A stretch of 64,000 nt of DNA, taken from assembly GCA_977017575.1 (NCBI GenBank), contig CDRNVI010000154.1, forward strand, positions 1-64,000. The letters run 5' to 3'. The notes under the pieces are model-generated. The model searched no databases, was not told the origin of the DNA, and saw only the letters and a program-made list of their open reading frames with translations. Origin of the DNA: Paramoeba atlantica (Eukaryota > Discosea). Positions 11,601 through 22,740 of this stretch are shown one piece after another. A program made the translations under genes and the position numbers. Position 1 is the first letter of the stretch; every line of letters begins with the position of its first letter.

Positions 11601-12019
11601 ATCATTTTTAAAAATATCTTTTTTGAATCCACACAATACAGGTTTCTAAAATTGTTGGAAAAATGAATTGAAAAAAAACAAGTGGTTCACATGGACTCTT
11701 AAAATCAATGGATTATTTAAAACTGGAACAACTACATTATTTTAATAAGAAAACCAGGAAAAAGCACTATTGTTGTTGAAAACTTATTTTGAAACTAAAT
11801 CAACAACAGTTTTTCTCTAAATCTATCACCAACTTTGGAGCAGGAAGTTTTGGAAATGGAATTTCAAACTCTAGTGATTTCAAGTGTATTGGCTTTCCAG
11901 ACAAAGGATCTAAGACTTATTGAAATATTATTACATTATTTGGATTTTTTAATAATCCATATTATTTATCATCATATTCACAAACTGTACTTGTTTCAAA
12001 TTATTAGATTTCTCAAGGT

Positions 12020-12481
12020 TTTGCAAGTCTATTTATTTTTTTTTTTTTTTTTTTTTGAGGCAGACTTTATTCAATTAGTAGTTCTTAATCTAAGTCATTT
12101 GAATTACATTAAATTATGTTTGTTTTTAACCTCTAACAAGAGGTGAAGTTTTAAACTTCAGCTTAGTTCAGTCGGTCTTTATGCTGAACTTTAGAACTTC
12201 TGCAAGTTCAGGCTGGAGGATGTACATCAGAAGGGAGAATAATCCAAAGCTCCTTCCAAGGGAATTTATTCTCAACTTTTTAGCAGACAGGGCTGAGATG
12301 TAACCTGTTTCGATTTTCACACTTCTTCAAGAGCTCCTCACTCCAATCAAATCACTCTACAACACCAGAAAAATTTTCTATAATATCGAAAAACTGGGAT
12401 TTAAACTCACCCCCCCGAGGTTGGACATAGTCGAATTTACAACTAAACTACAGGCACCAACCCTTTGCAAGTCTATTTATT
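12020..12481 (-). repeat. SINE1 with 18-bp TSD
   Basis: A complete SINE1 in minus orientation at 12038-12463: T run, GAGGCAGACTTTATTCAATT tail complement, core, then the tRNA-like head complement ending GGCACCAACCC. It is flanked by TTTGCAAGTCTATTTATT at 12020-12037 and 12464-12481. The duplicated DNA next door keeps the unoccupied site once, near 13048. Confidence 0.94.
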
Positions 12482-12730
12482 AAATTTTAAGAAATTATAA
12501 TCCTTCAAAATACACAAAAAAAAAATGAATTAACTTTTTTGAATTGCTTTCTTCACAACTCACTTTCCAATGAGCAAATAATAAATGAGTTCTTAAATTA
12601 GTCTTTTTGAAATGTTAGACTTGAACTTTTCAAAAGTTCAAGTTCAGTGTTTCAAAAGGTTTATCTTTTTTAATCCATGTTCTTTCATCTTCATTACAAA
12701 GAATCTTCAAAGAGATAAACCACTTTAAAG

Positions 12731-12877
12731 AGCTTGTGGGGCTTAGAAATCTTATAAGTTTCCTATTAAGATATCCGATAAGATTCTCAATCTGATTTTT
12801 CATCTTATTAGACTCTAATAAGAATCTTATTGAAATCTTATTAAGTAATCTTAAAAGATTTTTAAGCCCCACAAGCT
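12731..12877. mobile_element. 147-bp MITE with ~25-bp terminal inverted repeats
   Basis: The ends are AGCTTGTGGGGCTTA...TAAGCCCCACAAGCT, inverted repeats that extend with mismatches to about 25 bp. The interior is built of AATCTTATTAAG-like repeats and an internal hairpin (TCTTATTAGA/TCTAATAAGA). The paralogous unit at 13319-13325 reads straight through the site, which proves insertion or excision here. No clear target duplication is visible (at most one base), so the superfamily is not settled. Confidence 0.85.
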
Positions 12878-12906
12878 CTTTGTAATTTTTTCTATTTTCC
12901 TCTTTG

Positions 12907-13355
12907 GTGATTTCAAGTATATTGATTCACCAAACAAAGGATTTAAAACTTACTGAAATATCATCACATCATTTGGATTTTTTAGTAACCTATATCATTC
13001 ATTATCATATTCACAAACTATACTTGTTTCAAATCATCAGATTTTTCAAGGTTTTAAAAGTCTATTTATTAAATTTTAAGAAATTATAATCCTTCAAAAC
13101 ACATAAAAAAAAAAATGAATTAACCTTTTTGAATCATTTTCTTCACAACTCACTTTCCAATGGGCAGACAATGAATGAGTTCTTAAATCAGTCTTTTTGA
13201 AATGCTAAATTTGAACTTTTCAAAAGTTCAAGTTCAGTGTTTCAAAAGGTTTATCTTCTTTAATCCATGTTCCTTCATCTTCATTATAAAGAACCTTCAA
13301 AGAGATAAACCACTTTAAAGTTTGTAATTTCTTCTGTTTTCCTCTTTATTTGAGA
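12907..13355. repeat. Tandem duplication, unit 2 (empty sites)
   Basis: Direct copy of unit 1 without the SINE1 and the MITE. It gives the pre-insertion sequence of both sites (AAAGTCTATTTATT and CTTTAAAGTTTGTAA). A long frame on either strand is an AT-rich artefact. Confidence 0.88.
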
Positions 13356-14414
13356 TGTAAAAGCTCTTTTTTTCCATTGTTTTTTATGAATAACAGAAGT
13401 GTTGATGATTGAAAGTTGTTCTATTTTTGTTTGAAAGAAAAATTGAAAAATTGTCATTTAAAAAGAAAGTTAAACCAGGTTGTTTTGTCTTTTTGACTTT
13501 TTTAATCTTTTTAATCTCTTTCCAAAAATCTTTTTAATGTTTTTATAAGATTTGAGTGTGTTCATTTTCAAAAAATTGTCTAATTTATTTATTTTTAGAC
13601 TTTAGAATATGGAAAAAAAAGTAAAACCAAAATAGAAAAGGACATCTTCTCTTTCAAGGGGAGATATTAGCAGTTTGACCAACACTTTTTAACACTTTTC
13701 AACATCTCTCCTATAAAAGTTGTTTTTTTGGTTTTTTAAAAATACATTATTTCAAAAAACATCAAAAAACAAATCAAAATCAAAAAAACAAACCTTGAAA
13801 AAACTTCAAACAAAGACCAAAAAAGTGAATGGCAGAAGTGAAAAGAAGTATGAAAGAAAAATACAAGAAAATACAAAAACACAAACACTATCCAAAATAG
13901 AGACTCAAAAAAAGTGCACAATTTTTGAAAAATCAAATGTGGTGATTTTTTAAGTTTTTTAGTCAATTTATTATCTTTATTTAAAAACTCTTTTTCTACA
14001 CTTGCAGCATCCATGTTCTTGAGTGTTGAGATCATAAAATGGCCTTACTTAACATTCATAAAAATTTTCTTTTTAAAAGAAGTCACATGTTTAATTGCTT
14101 TAATAATCTTATTGAAGTTGGAGAGTTTTGGTCTAAAATCTAGTGATTTCACTAACTTTATTAATCTTGATTTAACTCCAACAATAGTTTTTGGGTTCAA
14201 ATGCATGACTAAACCTTAGTATAATCTAATATTATTCCAATCAATTTTATGCAACACATCACTGAGATTTTTGGAAGCTGGGAGGCCTTCCTTGATCTTA
14301 AAAGGTTTTTTCTTTCTTTTGTTCTTTTTAATAACTTAAATAAATGATTTACTATCTATTTGTTTTGATCAAGTATTCCTACTAAATGTTTGAACACCAA
14401 AAAAGATTTCAATT
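13356..14414. other. AT-rich non-coding stretch with repeat Y
   Basis: No gene is supported. Positions 13805-13955 (repeat Y) recur at 24945-25085 with the shared segments AAAAAAGTG(A/G)ATGG and GTGCACAATTTTTGAAAAATC. The 99-codon minus-strand frame over this part is rich in F, L and S and is probably chance. From 13960 to 14414 I see no recognisable element. Confidence 0.5.
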
Positions 14415-14838
14415 TTTTTTTTCTTTTTGAGGTAAACTTGATTTAATTAGTAGTTTTTAATTTAAATTATTTGAATTATATTAAATTATGTTTGTTTTTA
14501 ACCTTTAATAAGAGGTGAAGTTTGAAACTTCAGCTTAGTTCAGTTGGTTTTTGTGTTGAACTTTAGAACTTCTACAAGTTCAAGCTAAAGAATATACATC
14601 AAAAGGAAGAATAATCCAAAGTTTCTTTCAAAAGAATTTATTCTTAACTTTTTAGTAGATAGGGTTGAGATGTAACTTGTTTTGATTTTCACACTTCTTC
14701 AAAAGCTCCTCACTCTAATTAAATCACTTAACAATACTAGAAAAATTTTCTAAAATATTAAAAAACTAAGATTTGAATTCACCTCTTTAAGATTGAATAT
14801 AATTGAATTTATAACTCAACTATAAGTACCAACTCAAT
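14415..14838 (-). repeat. SINE1, diverged
   Basis: A full-length but clearly older SINE1: tail complement TTGAGGTAAACTTGATTTAA at the left, core near 14625-14690, head complement near 14790-14838 (TATAAGTACCAACTC). Many C/G positions have become T/A relative to fresh copies. No clear target duplication is left. Confidence 0.85.
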
Positions 14839-15342
14839 CATAGTAAATTTAAGAGATTTAAACTAAATTGTTTTTTTGTTCCCTTTGTATTAGTAGTAGA
14901 GATGTGCTACTTTGTATTTTTTTTTGAAAGTTCACTTCACTTCTGTGTTTTAGTTCTTTTTTTATTTATTTTCAATTATACATTAGCTACAAGTAATGAT
15001 ATTTCTACATCACTCTATTTTTAAAAGGGAATATTTTAATTATGTCTTCTTACAAGGATGTAAGAAAATGTAAGAGAGAGAAATTTTAATTATATTCTTC
15101 TTTAAGTAATGTTTTTTTTATTATTTTTTTTGAATTTGTGTAAAAGTATTTTTTGTTTTTAGAAAAAAATAGAAAATAGTTGTTGTTAAATAAATTTTTT
15201 ATTTGATGTAAATATTGAAAAACCTTATTTAAAAAATAGTGGTGTTAGTAAATTACAATAAATAAGCAGTTTAATAGTTCTATATAATAGAAATGTAGTT
15301 ATATAATCAGTTTCTGCTTAGAATATAGGTGGAGAAAAGAGT
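14839..15342. other. AT-rich stretch, nothing assigned
   Basis: About 500 bp of AT-rich DNA without a convincing frame, tRNA or repeat match. It ends at the target duplication of the LINE-1 locus. Confidence 0.6.
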
Positions 15343-15357
15343 TATTTTCAAACTAAT

Positions 15358-16155
15358 CAAAAAAAAAAATCAGGTTGGTTCAAGGAAACTTTCCTTGCCC
15401 AATCTGATTTTCTTTCCTTCACCCACCATGTTGGTGAAACCCCGCCTAGTTGAGCACTTCAGAGAAATCTGTTATGTTCAGTGGAAAGAGTACGTCCTCT
15501 TCCCCTAAGGGCTCCCAGAATGGGTCCCACTCTCCCTTGTATTTGAAGAATGAAAAAAAAAATGCAAACCCAAGTAGGAATTCTGAAGAAATTCCAATCA
15601 AATCGACCTTGAAGAGAGTGCCTGAGGAAGGATGGTGGTCATGAGTCAAGAAAGAAATACCGAAGACCTTGTCCCATATTGGAACTGAGGTTAACCCTGT
15701 GAAGAACAACACAATAATCCGCCCCATCTTTGTAATGGGTTCCTTTTGTTTCTATGAAGGAATGCCAAACTATCAAAGAGCAATGGCCACACTCAACAAA
15801 GTCCCTAAGCTGAGAGGGAACTTCCTCTTGTGTGTTATGAAAGGCCACCTCAACGTGGCCACCTTTAACAAAGAAACATGCGAACCCCTGGAGAAAGTCA
15901 TTCTGGAAAATGGTTCCTTCCTCACAACTGGTTTTGGGAAGTCCTTTGTCTGGAAGAACAACCAGGATTGGAATTTATGGGGCTTTAAACTCCGTGTCCC
16001 CTTTTTAATCAAAGGGGAAGAGTGGATCTAAAGATTGTTTATTGGCGAATTTGCTCTTCCTCACCATGGATTAAGAGAGGTGGCTCAGATTAGTGATGAC
16101 TGTATTGTCATCTTCTATGATGTAATCCCTCTTATTCTGACACGTATTATTGCCA
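15358..16155 (+). pseudogene. LINE-1 ORF1, 5' fragment, plus copy
   Basis: This segment carries the LINE-1 5' UTR (from AATCAGGTTGGTTCAAGG) and roughly the first 220 codons of ORF1, with the first in-frame ATG at 15474. It is broken relative to the minus-strand copy: an in-frame TGA near 15641 where the other copy has CAA, and a TAA near 16029. It ends abruptly at about 16155 inside ORF1, where the sequence jumps to reverse-transcriptase DNA on the other strand. TGA against CAA fits an ancestral CGA that decayed differently in each copy. Confidence 0.88.
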
Positions 16156-18515
16156 GGACAAAGCACTTATGAAAATTCAGGTTAGCTCCAGTCGCTTCTT
16201 CATATTTCTTGAAGGTTGGAGTGAGAGAATTGATGGTTTCAGCTTTCTGAATCACCATCCCCAAGTCATCCATAAAGCCTGATAGGTCTTGGGGGTTGTA
16301 TTCCTTCTTCAAGCTCACCAGGAGGATGTCAAACACAATTACAAACAGAAGGGGGGAGATCGGGCATCCTTGTCTGACACCAGTTCGACTTTGGATTGAT
16401 TCATTGTTGCCTCTCCTCTTGGATCCACCAATATTCGGCAGCCAGGTTACAGATTCTTGAAGCACCTTCTCAACAATATAGATCGCTTGAGGGGGGGCAT
16501 TCAAACCTTTGAGAATATGAAGAAGTGCATCACGATTCACATAATCATATGTCTTGCAAAAGTCTGTTTGGAGGAGGGTCACATCTTTCCCTTCTGCCAG
16601 AGCTTCGTAAAAAGAGTCATACACTGATTTCACTGCTTCGTCAATTGACCTCCCCTTAAACATTGCATGCTGTTCTTTAGAAATTACTCCACTTGCAATC
16701 TCCATCAGCCATTTTGCCCAATATCTCATCACAATCTGATAATCTGAATTGGTAACACTGATTGATCGAAATTGGTCAGAGTGGGGGATATTCTCAACTT
16801 TGGGAATCAAACAGAGTTGGCTCTCACCAAAAGAGGGGGGGAACTCCATAATCTCACCTGCTTGTTGAATTAATTCCACCCACATGTCAAAATACTTTTT
16901 TTGTGTCACCTTATATAAAGAGAAAGGGATACCATCAGGTCCTGTGCTGGTGTTATTGGTTTTTTGAAGAAGTTTATCAACTTTCTTCTTGTCAACATCA
17001 TGTCTCTCAACTGGGGGAAAGTGAGGATGATGGTCAGCAATCAGTTCGTTGAGAGAATCCTTGTTATATGGTCTTTCTGTATTAAGAAGGCTCTCCCAAA
17101 AGTCCTTAATTGCTTTTTTAACCACATGATCATCACGAGAGATCACTCCATCTACAATTACACCTTTAACATGGGGAGAAGATTTATGACCAGGGCGCGA
17201 GGGGTGTTCATCCACAAAAATTCCGAGTTGTTGTTCGAGAACTGCAGTTTGATCCATCCCAGCTTTGATCATTCTAGGAATAGCTTTGATTCTCCATTTC
17301 TTGTCATCTTGAGAACCATTCCATCCTATCACAGCTGTATGAAGAAGTTTGAGTTCCAACAAAGAGAAAGAGTGTATGGCTGAAGTTTTCCTTAAAATCC
17401 TGGTTTTTGCAAGACATTTGATGATTTTCTGGAGTTTCCATAGTTCTTTGAAAAGGTGCTTCTTTCCCTTTGTCTTTCCATAGAGGGACTAATTCCCATG
17501 CCTTCTCCTTGAGTTTATTAAAACAACTGACAGGATCACCTTCCACATAGTCCCCAACTTCATTAATGAGGGCATTAATAAATTTAGGATCTTTAATGAG
17601 GTATTCAGGGATTCTCTTCTTGTTAGATTTCAACTCCCATTCTTTGATACTAGTTCCACCTACGATCATCACATGGTCTTTAAAGCCTGAGGGGATCGCA
17701 TTAACAAAAATTCTTTTGCTAGGAGCGTTCAAGGGAATAAAGACATGATCGATACATTGTCCTTGGAAATGGGTTGGTTCTGACCACCCCAGTCTTGATA
17801 GATTCCAAGATTCAGAGGATTCTGCAAGCTCTTTAAAAGAGGGTTCATTAAGATCCCAGTTGAAGTCACCTCCCAGAACGTTCAGTCCATCTTTGGAGAA
17901 GAATTTTCCAATTTGGTCTTGCATAAAGGGAAGTTTCAGATCGCAATGATGGTAGACATTCATCACAGCATATTCAGTATTGAAGATCTTAGTTCTCAGT
18001 CCAAACAAACCACTCTCAGAGCTTTCAATTGGGTATAGTTCTATATCATGAAGGCCTTCCATTCTTCTGACTCCAAGGGCAAGGCCCCGCTTCCATTCCG
18101 AGAAGGGGTCTCTGAACCACAAATATTTCCTCAAACAATTCTTGAGATGATCGAGATCTTTTTCAGATGCGGCATGGGTTTCTTGAAGCAAAATAAACAG
18201 AGGATGGCAACTTGCAGCCATTCTACAGCAAAGGTTGAGTTTTTCATCATTGTGAACACCATTGATGTTCCATGATAAAATCCTCATGTCTGGGAATTTG
18301 TTATACTGATACAGATTTGGAAGCAGCGGCGCAGGGAAGGGAGGAAGGAAAGAAGATGAAGGGGGTTGGGACACCAAGACAAGTGCTTGAGGGGTTGGGG
18401 AGGCAAGGTTTGTTTTTTGATGAAGATCAATAACAGGAGAGTCAGAGGAAGCACAAGGGTCCTTCAGTGGAGGAAAGAAAGATTTTAAATTGTTGTTGTT
18501 TTTCTTTCCTTTCAT
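16156..18515 (-). CDS. LINE-1 ORF2: APE endonuclease and partial reverse transcriptase
   Basis: ORF2 starts at ATG 18515, about 57 nt after the ORF1 stop and in a different frame. Residues ~75-300 form an APE-type endonuclease, with motifs RILSWNINGV, LQETHAA, GGDFNWDLN and an IDHVF/DHVMI pair that carry the usual Asn, Glu, Asp and His. This target-DNA-nicking domain looks intact. The frame stops near 17304, and reverse transcriptase continues in an overlapping frame (17362 down to 16156) with LLQTDFCKTYDYVN, GVRQGCPISPLLF and GFMDDLG, the FADD-box equivalent. It is cut off at 16156 within the palm/thumb. The clade is L1/I/Tad-like, unresolved by eye. Confidence 0.88.
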
Positions 18516-18574
18516 TCTTTCCTTTATGAAGGGGGGGAAGATGAGGAGGATGAAACATTGCTTGACTCAGGGAA

Positions 18575-20557
18575 TCAAGCACTATCCATCGTCAACACTG
18601 TCTCACCCCATTCTATTTGATGCAAATCTCCAAGAACTGCGAAACTGTTTGAGGCGGGGATCTCTGAAAAAGGAAAAGTCGCTTTTTCCTTCTTGGGGAC
18701 ACTAGTGGGGACACTCTTATCATGATCATTTTCCTTTGTTTTTTCCTCTTCATCTTTCTCTTCTTCTATCTCCTCTTTCCCTTTCTCCTCTTCCCTACTT
18801 TTCTTTTTCTTCTTCTTTGCTGGCTTCTTGGTTACAGGTAGTGGTTTGGTCCCAGTAGAAGTTGGTTCCTTCTCCTCAACTGTTTCTTCCGACACCACCC
18901 TCTTCCTCAGTCTGGATTTCAGCTTTAATTTCAGTTTCTCAACCACCCTATCAATAATGTGGCCAAGGAAGTCTGCATCAAAACTCGATTCCCATTTAAG
19001 CTGTCCTTTTTCCAACTCACTCTTCAACTTCTCAAGGCTATCTTCAGTCCTCTCCCACTCACACTGGAAATTCGCCCCATCTAGTATTTTCCAAGCCCCT
19101 TCAGTGTCATGGATAGTCATTGACCATTTGCTCCCAGAAATTGGATCAGATGAGAATTGAGGTCTGCTCATGTCTGGGGAAATCTCATCCTCATCCTCAA
19201 TTAAAATAACCCCCCTCTCAGCATCAGTTTCAGCAACAATGTCTTCAAGGAAATCCATCATATCTTTTTGAGGGATTGTTAGGGTTTCTGATGTACTGCC
19301 CGAGCGAGATGATGTGGCCAGAGTTTGTGAGGGTGATTCCTTACGAGGTTTAGTAGTCTTGAGTGAAGATTTGGGTTGGTTACTTCTTGAAGGGGCTGAT
19401 TTTTCCTTGGAGGAACCTTCTTGAAGAGCAGTTTCCCTCACGTTTGTGCTTTGATTGACCTCCATCGGGGTTGTAGATGAGGGACGAGGGTCAGCAGACT
19501 TCATTGAGGGTAGTGCCCTCTGATTGGGATTTGGTAATATGGGAAATTGGGACAGAGAGAGATTCGTACCTTGGTTCTCTTGATTAGTTGAGGACTCTGT
19601 AGGAATAATAAATCTTTTATGAGACTGTTCCCTCAATTTCGTGATTGTCACAGGAAGGGAAGGAAATTTCCTCCAAGAGTCTGTCTCATTATTTAACTTT
19701 TTGATGATTCCTCCCTCTCCCTCCTTGTCCACAATCTCCTTTGCACATTTTAAATGCCTTGAGTGTGAAATCTCACACACTTGACAATTTACTTTCTTGT
19801 GAAAGGGACTCATAGGGGTCCACAGAGAGATCCTACCTTGGAACTCATTGTTAATAATAAAAGAACCTCTGTGCTTGGCAATAATATGTGTTAGAATAAG
19901 AGGAATTACATCATAGAAGATGACAATACAATCGTCGCTGATCTGAACCACCTCTCTTAATCCATGGTGAGGAAGAGCAGATTCGCCAATAAACAACCTT
20001 TGGATCCACTCTTCCCCTTTGATTAAAAAGGGGACACAGAGTTTAAAGCCCCATAAATTCCAATCCTGGTTGTTCTTCCAAACAAAGGGCTTCCCAAAAC
20101 TGGTTGCGAGGAAGGAACCATTTTCCAGAATGATTTTCTCCAGGGGTTCACGTGTTTCTTCATCGAAGGTGGCCACGTTGAGGTGGCCTTTCATAACACA
20201 CAAGAGGAAGTTCCCTCTCAGCTTAGGGACTTTATTAAGTGTGGCCATTGCTCTCTGATAGTTTGGCATTCCTTCATAGAAACAAAAGGAACCCATTACA
20301 AAGATGGGGCGGATTATTGCATTGTTCTTCACAGGGTTAACCTCAGTTTCAATATGAGACAAGGTATTCAGTATTTCTTTCTTGACTTGTGACCACCATC
20401 CTTCCTCAGGCACTCTCTTCGAGGTTGATTTGATTGGAATTTCTTCAGAATTCCCACTTGGGTTTGTGTTTTTTTTTTCGTTCTTCGAATACAAAGGGGA
20501 GTGGAACCCATTCTGGGAGCCCTTAGGGGAAGAGGACATACTCTTTCCACTGGACAT
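18575..20557 (-). CDS. LINE-1 ORF1, nucleic-acid-binding protein with zinc knuckle
   Basis: An open frame of about 660 codons from the first in-frame ATG (20557); upstream in the same frame lies a TAG. The N-terminal ~220 residues are the part shared with the plus fragment and with LINE-2 (FVMGSFCFYEGMPNYQRA, GREVVQISDDCIVIFYD region). A CQVCEISHSRHLKC motif near residue 270 is a CCHC-like knuckle with unusual spacing (C-X2-C-X3-H-X5-C). The C-terminal third is charged, with a KKPAKKKKKKSREEEKGKEE stretch. The role inferred from other LINEs is RNA binding in the retrotransposition particle. It is the only uninterrupted ORF1 in the window. Confidence 0.87.
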   Translation of the reverse strand: MSSGKSMSSSPKGSQNGFHSPLYSKNEKKNTNPSGNSEEIPIKSTSKRVPEEGWWSQVKKEILNTLSHIETEVNPVKNNAIIRPIFVMGSFCFYEGMPNYQRAMATLNKVPKLRGNFLLCVMKGHLNVATFDEETREPLEKIILENGSFLATSFGKPFVWKNNQDWNLWGFKLCVPFLIKGEEWIQRLFIGESALPHHGLREVVQISDDCIVIFYDVIPLILTHIIAKHRGSFIINNEFQGRISLWTPMSPFHKKVNCQVCEISHSRHLKCAKEIVDKEGEGGIIKKLNNETDSWRKFPSLPVTITKLREQSHKRFIIPTESSTNQENQGTNLSLSQFPILPNPNQRALPSMKSADPRPSSTTPMEVNQSTNVRETALQEGSSKEKSAPSRSNQPKSSLKTTKPRKESPSQTLATSSRSGSTSETLTIPQKDMMDFLEDIVAETDAERGVILIEDEDEISPDMSRPQFSSDPISGSKWSMTIHDTEGAWKILDGANFQCEWERTEDSLEKLKSELEKGQLKWESSFDADFLGHIIDRVVEKLKLKLKSRLRKRVVSEETVEEKEPTSTGTKPLPVTKKPAKKKKKKSREEEKGKEEIEEEKDEEEKTKENDHDKSVPTSVPKKEKATFPFSEIPASNSFAVLGDLHQIEWGETVLTMDSA

Positions 20558-20665
20558 AACAGATTTCTCTGAAGTGCTCAACTAGATGGGGTTTCACCAA
20601 CATGGTGGGTGAAGGAAAGAAAATCAGATTGGGCAAGGAAAGTTTCCTTGAACCAACTTGATTTT

Positions 20666-22740
20666 TAGCTCACCTTTTCAAAGAACTATGGAAACTCCAG
20701 ACAATCATCAAATGCCTTGCAAAAACTAGGATTTTAAGGAAAACTTCAGCCATACACTCTTTCTCTTCGTTGGAACTCGAACTTCTTTATACAACTGTGA
20801 TAGAATGGAATGGTTTTTGAGATGACAAGAAATGGAGAATCAAAGCTATTCCTAGAATGATCAAAGCTGGGATGGATCGAACTGCAGTTCTTGAACAACA
20901 ACTCGGAATTTTTGTGAATAAACACCCCTCGCGCCTTGGTCGTAAATCTTCTCCCCATGTTAAAGGTGTAATTGTAGATGGAGTGATCTCTCATGATGAT
21001 AATGTGGTAAAAAAAGCAATTAAGGACTTTTGGGAGAGCCTTCTTAATACAGAAAGACCATATAACAAGGATTCTCTCGACAAACTGATTGCTGACCATT
21101 ATTCTCACTTTCCCCCAGTTGAGAGACATGATGTTGACAGGAAGAAAGTTGATAAACTTCTTCAGAGAACCAATAACACCAGTGTAGGACCTGATGGTAT
21201 TCCTTTCTCTTTATATAAGGCGATACAAGAAAAGTATTTTGACATGTGGGTGGAATTAATTTAACAAGTGGGTGAGATTATGGAGTTCCCCCCCTCTTTT
21301 GGTGAGAGCCAACTCTGTTTGATTCCCAAAGTCGAGAATATCCCCTGCCCTAACCAATTTCGACCAATCAGTGTTACCAATTCAGATTATTGGATTGTGA
21401 TGAGATATTGAGCAAAATGGCTGATGGAGATTGCAAGTGGAGTAATTTCTAAAAAACAGCATGCAATGTTTAAGGGGAGGTCAATTGACAAAGCAGTGGA
21501 ATCAGTGTATGACTCTTTCTATGAAGCTTTGGCAGAAGGGAAAGACATGACCCTCCTCCAAATAGACTTTTGCAAGGCATATGATTATGTGAATCGTGAT
21601 GCACTTTTTCATATTCTCAAAGGTTTGAACACCCCCCCTCAAGCAATCTATGTTGTTGAGAAGGTGCTTTGAGAATCTGTAACCTGGCTGCTGAATATTG
21701 GTGGATCCAAGAGGGGAGGCAATAATGAATCAATCCAAAGTTGAACTGGTGTCAGACAAGGATGCCCGATCTCCCCCCTTCTGTTTGTAATTGTGTTTGA
21801 CATCCTCCTGGTGAGCTTGAAGAAGGAATACAACCCCCAAGACCTATCAGGCTTTATGGATGACTTGGGGATGGTGATTTAGAAAGCTGAAACCATCAAT
21901 TTTCTCACTTCAACCTTCAAGAAATATGAAGAAGTGACTGAAGCTAAACTGAATTTTAATAAGTGCTTTGTCCTCTCAACTGAGTCTTTCAAACCTGTAG
22001 GCCCCTGGGCTGAGATGGCAAGATCCAATTACTGTGGTGATGAAACTGTATATCTGGGAGTGAGGTTGAGTAAACGGTTATCTCCTCTTAAGGATTGGGA
22101 GAAAGTGATCCTAAAGATGAAGAAAGTTGGAGCAACAATCAAAAAAAGAGGTGGCAATTTTTGCTCGAGAGTAAGGATGGTCAATACCTATCTAACTCCA
22201 TGCATGGGATATTTAGTGAGATTCAAACTGATTCCAAAATCTGTCACCTCCTTGATATGGAAATCCATCTGCTCAACTCTGGGTGCCTATGCCAACACAA
22301 AAACCTCCATTCTTACCTCATGCTATCCTCCCTTGGACTCAAACCCCCAACTGCGCCATCCAATTGTTTTTAACTGGGCCCTCCTCACTTCTCATCCACC
22401 AATGAGGAGCGATTATCAGAGTTCTCTTTCCATTGGAGCCATGCAAAAGGATGCCCTTTTTGCAGCCCAAAGCCTCTCTGCCAAAGTTGTGTTTGGTCAG
22501 GCCACTCAAGTTGCTTATTCCAATATGTCTCGAGTGATCCCCATTGAAATCAAAGATCTGTATGTGGGTGAAGGAAGAGCTAAGTGTGTGGTGTACAACT
22601 TGGCACATGCAATTAGGCTCTAACTTAAGAGGAATTTGATTAAGTTCCTAATAAGAGGGCTGCCTACAAGAGACAAGTTGGCTCACTTCACAAACCAAAA
22701 CTCAAGTTGTTGACTCTGCCACCATGAAAAGGAGTTACGA
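20666..22740 (+). pseudogene. LINE-1 reverse transcriptase, plus copy
   Basis: It overlaps the minus copy from the end of the endonuclease (CTTTTCAAAGAACTATGG) and then continues beyond its break point. The reverse transcriptase blocks LLQIDFCKAYDYVN, GVRQGCPISPLLF and GFMDDLG are visible between 21550 and 21880, and the thumb and connection run to about 22620. Compared with the minus copy it carries several stops (for example TGA near 20819 and 21670, TAA near 21262, TAG near 21881). At two of the TGA sites the other copy has CAA, pointing to a lost CGA. The copy is dead. Confidence 0.88.

Larger units (their letters stand above)
11873..12905. repeat. Tandem duplication, unit 1 (filled)
   Basis: This unit, from GTGATTTCAAGTGTATTGG to CTATTTTCCTCTTTGG, is repeated as unit 2 at 12907-13355 with mostly single-base differences. 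Unit 1 contains a SINE1 (12038-12463) and a 147-bp MITE (12731-12877), both absent from unit 2. Without them it is about 440 bp. No coding function is visible. Confidence 0.88.

Noticed and set aside
11423-11666. Overlapping Phe- and Lys-rich open frames on both strands
   Set aside because: They follow the T/C-rich tract and reflect composition only.
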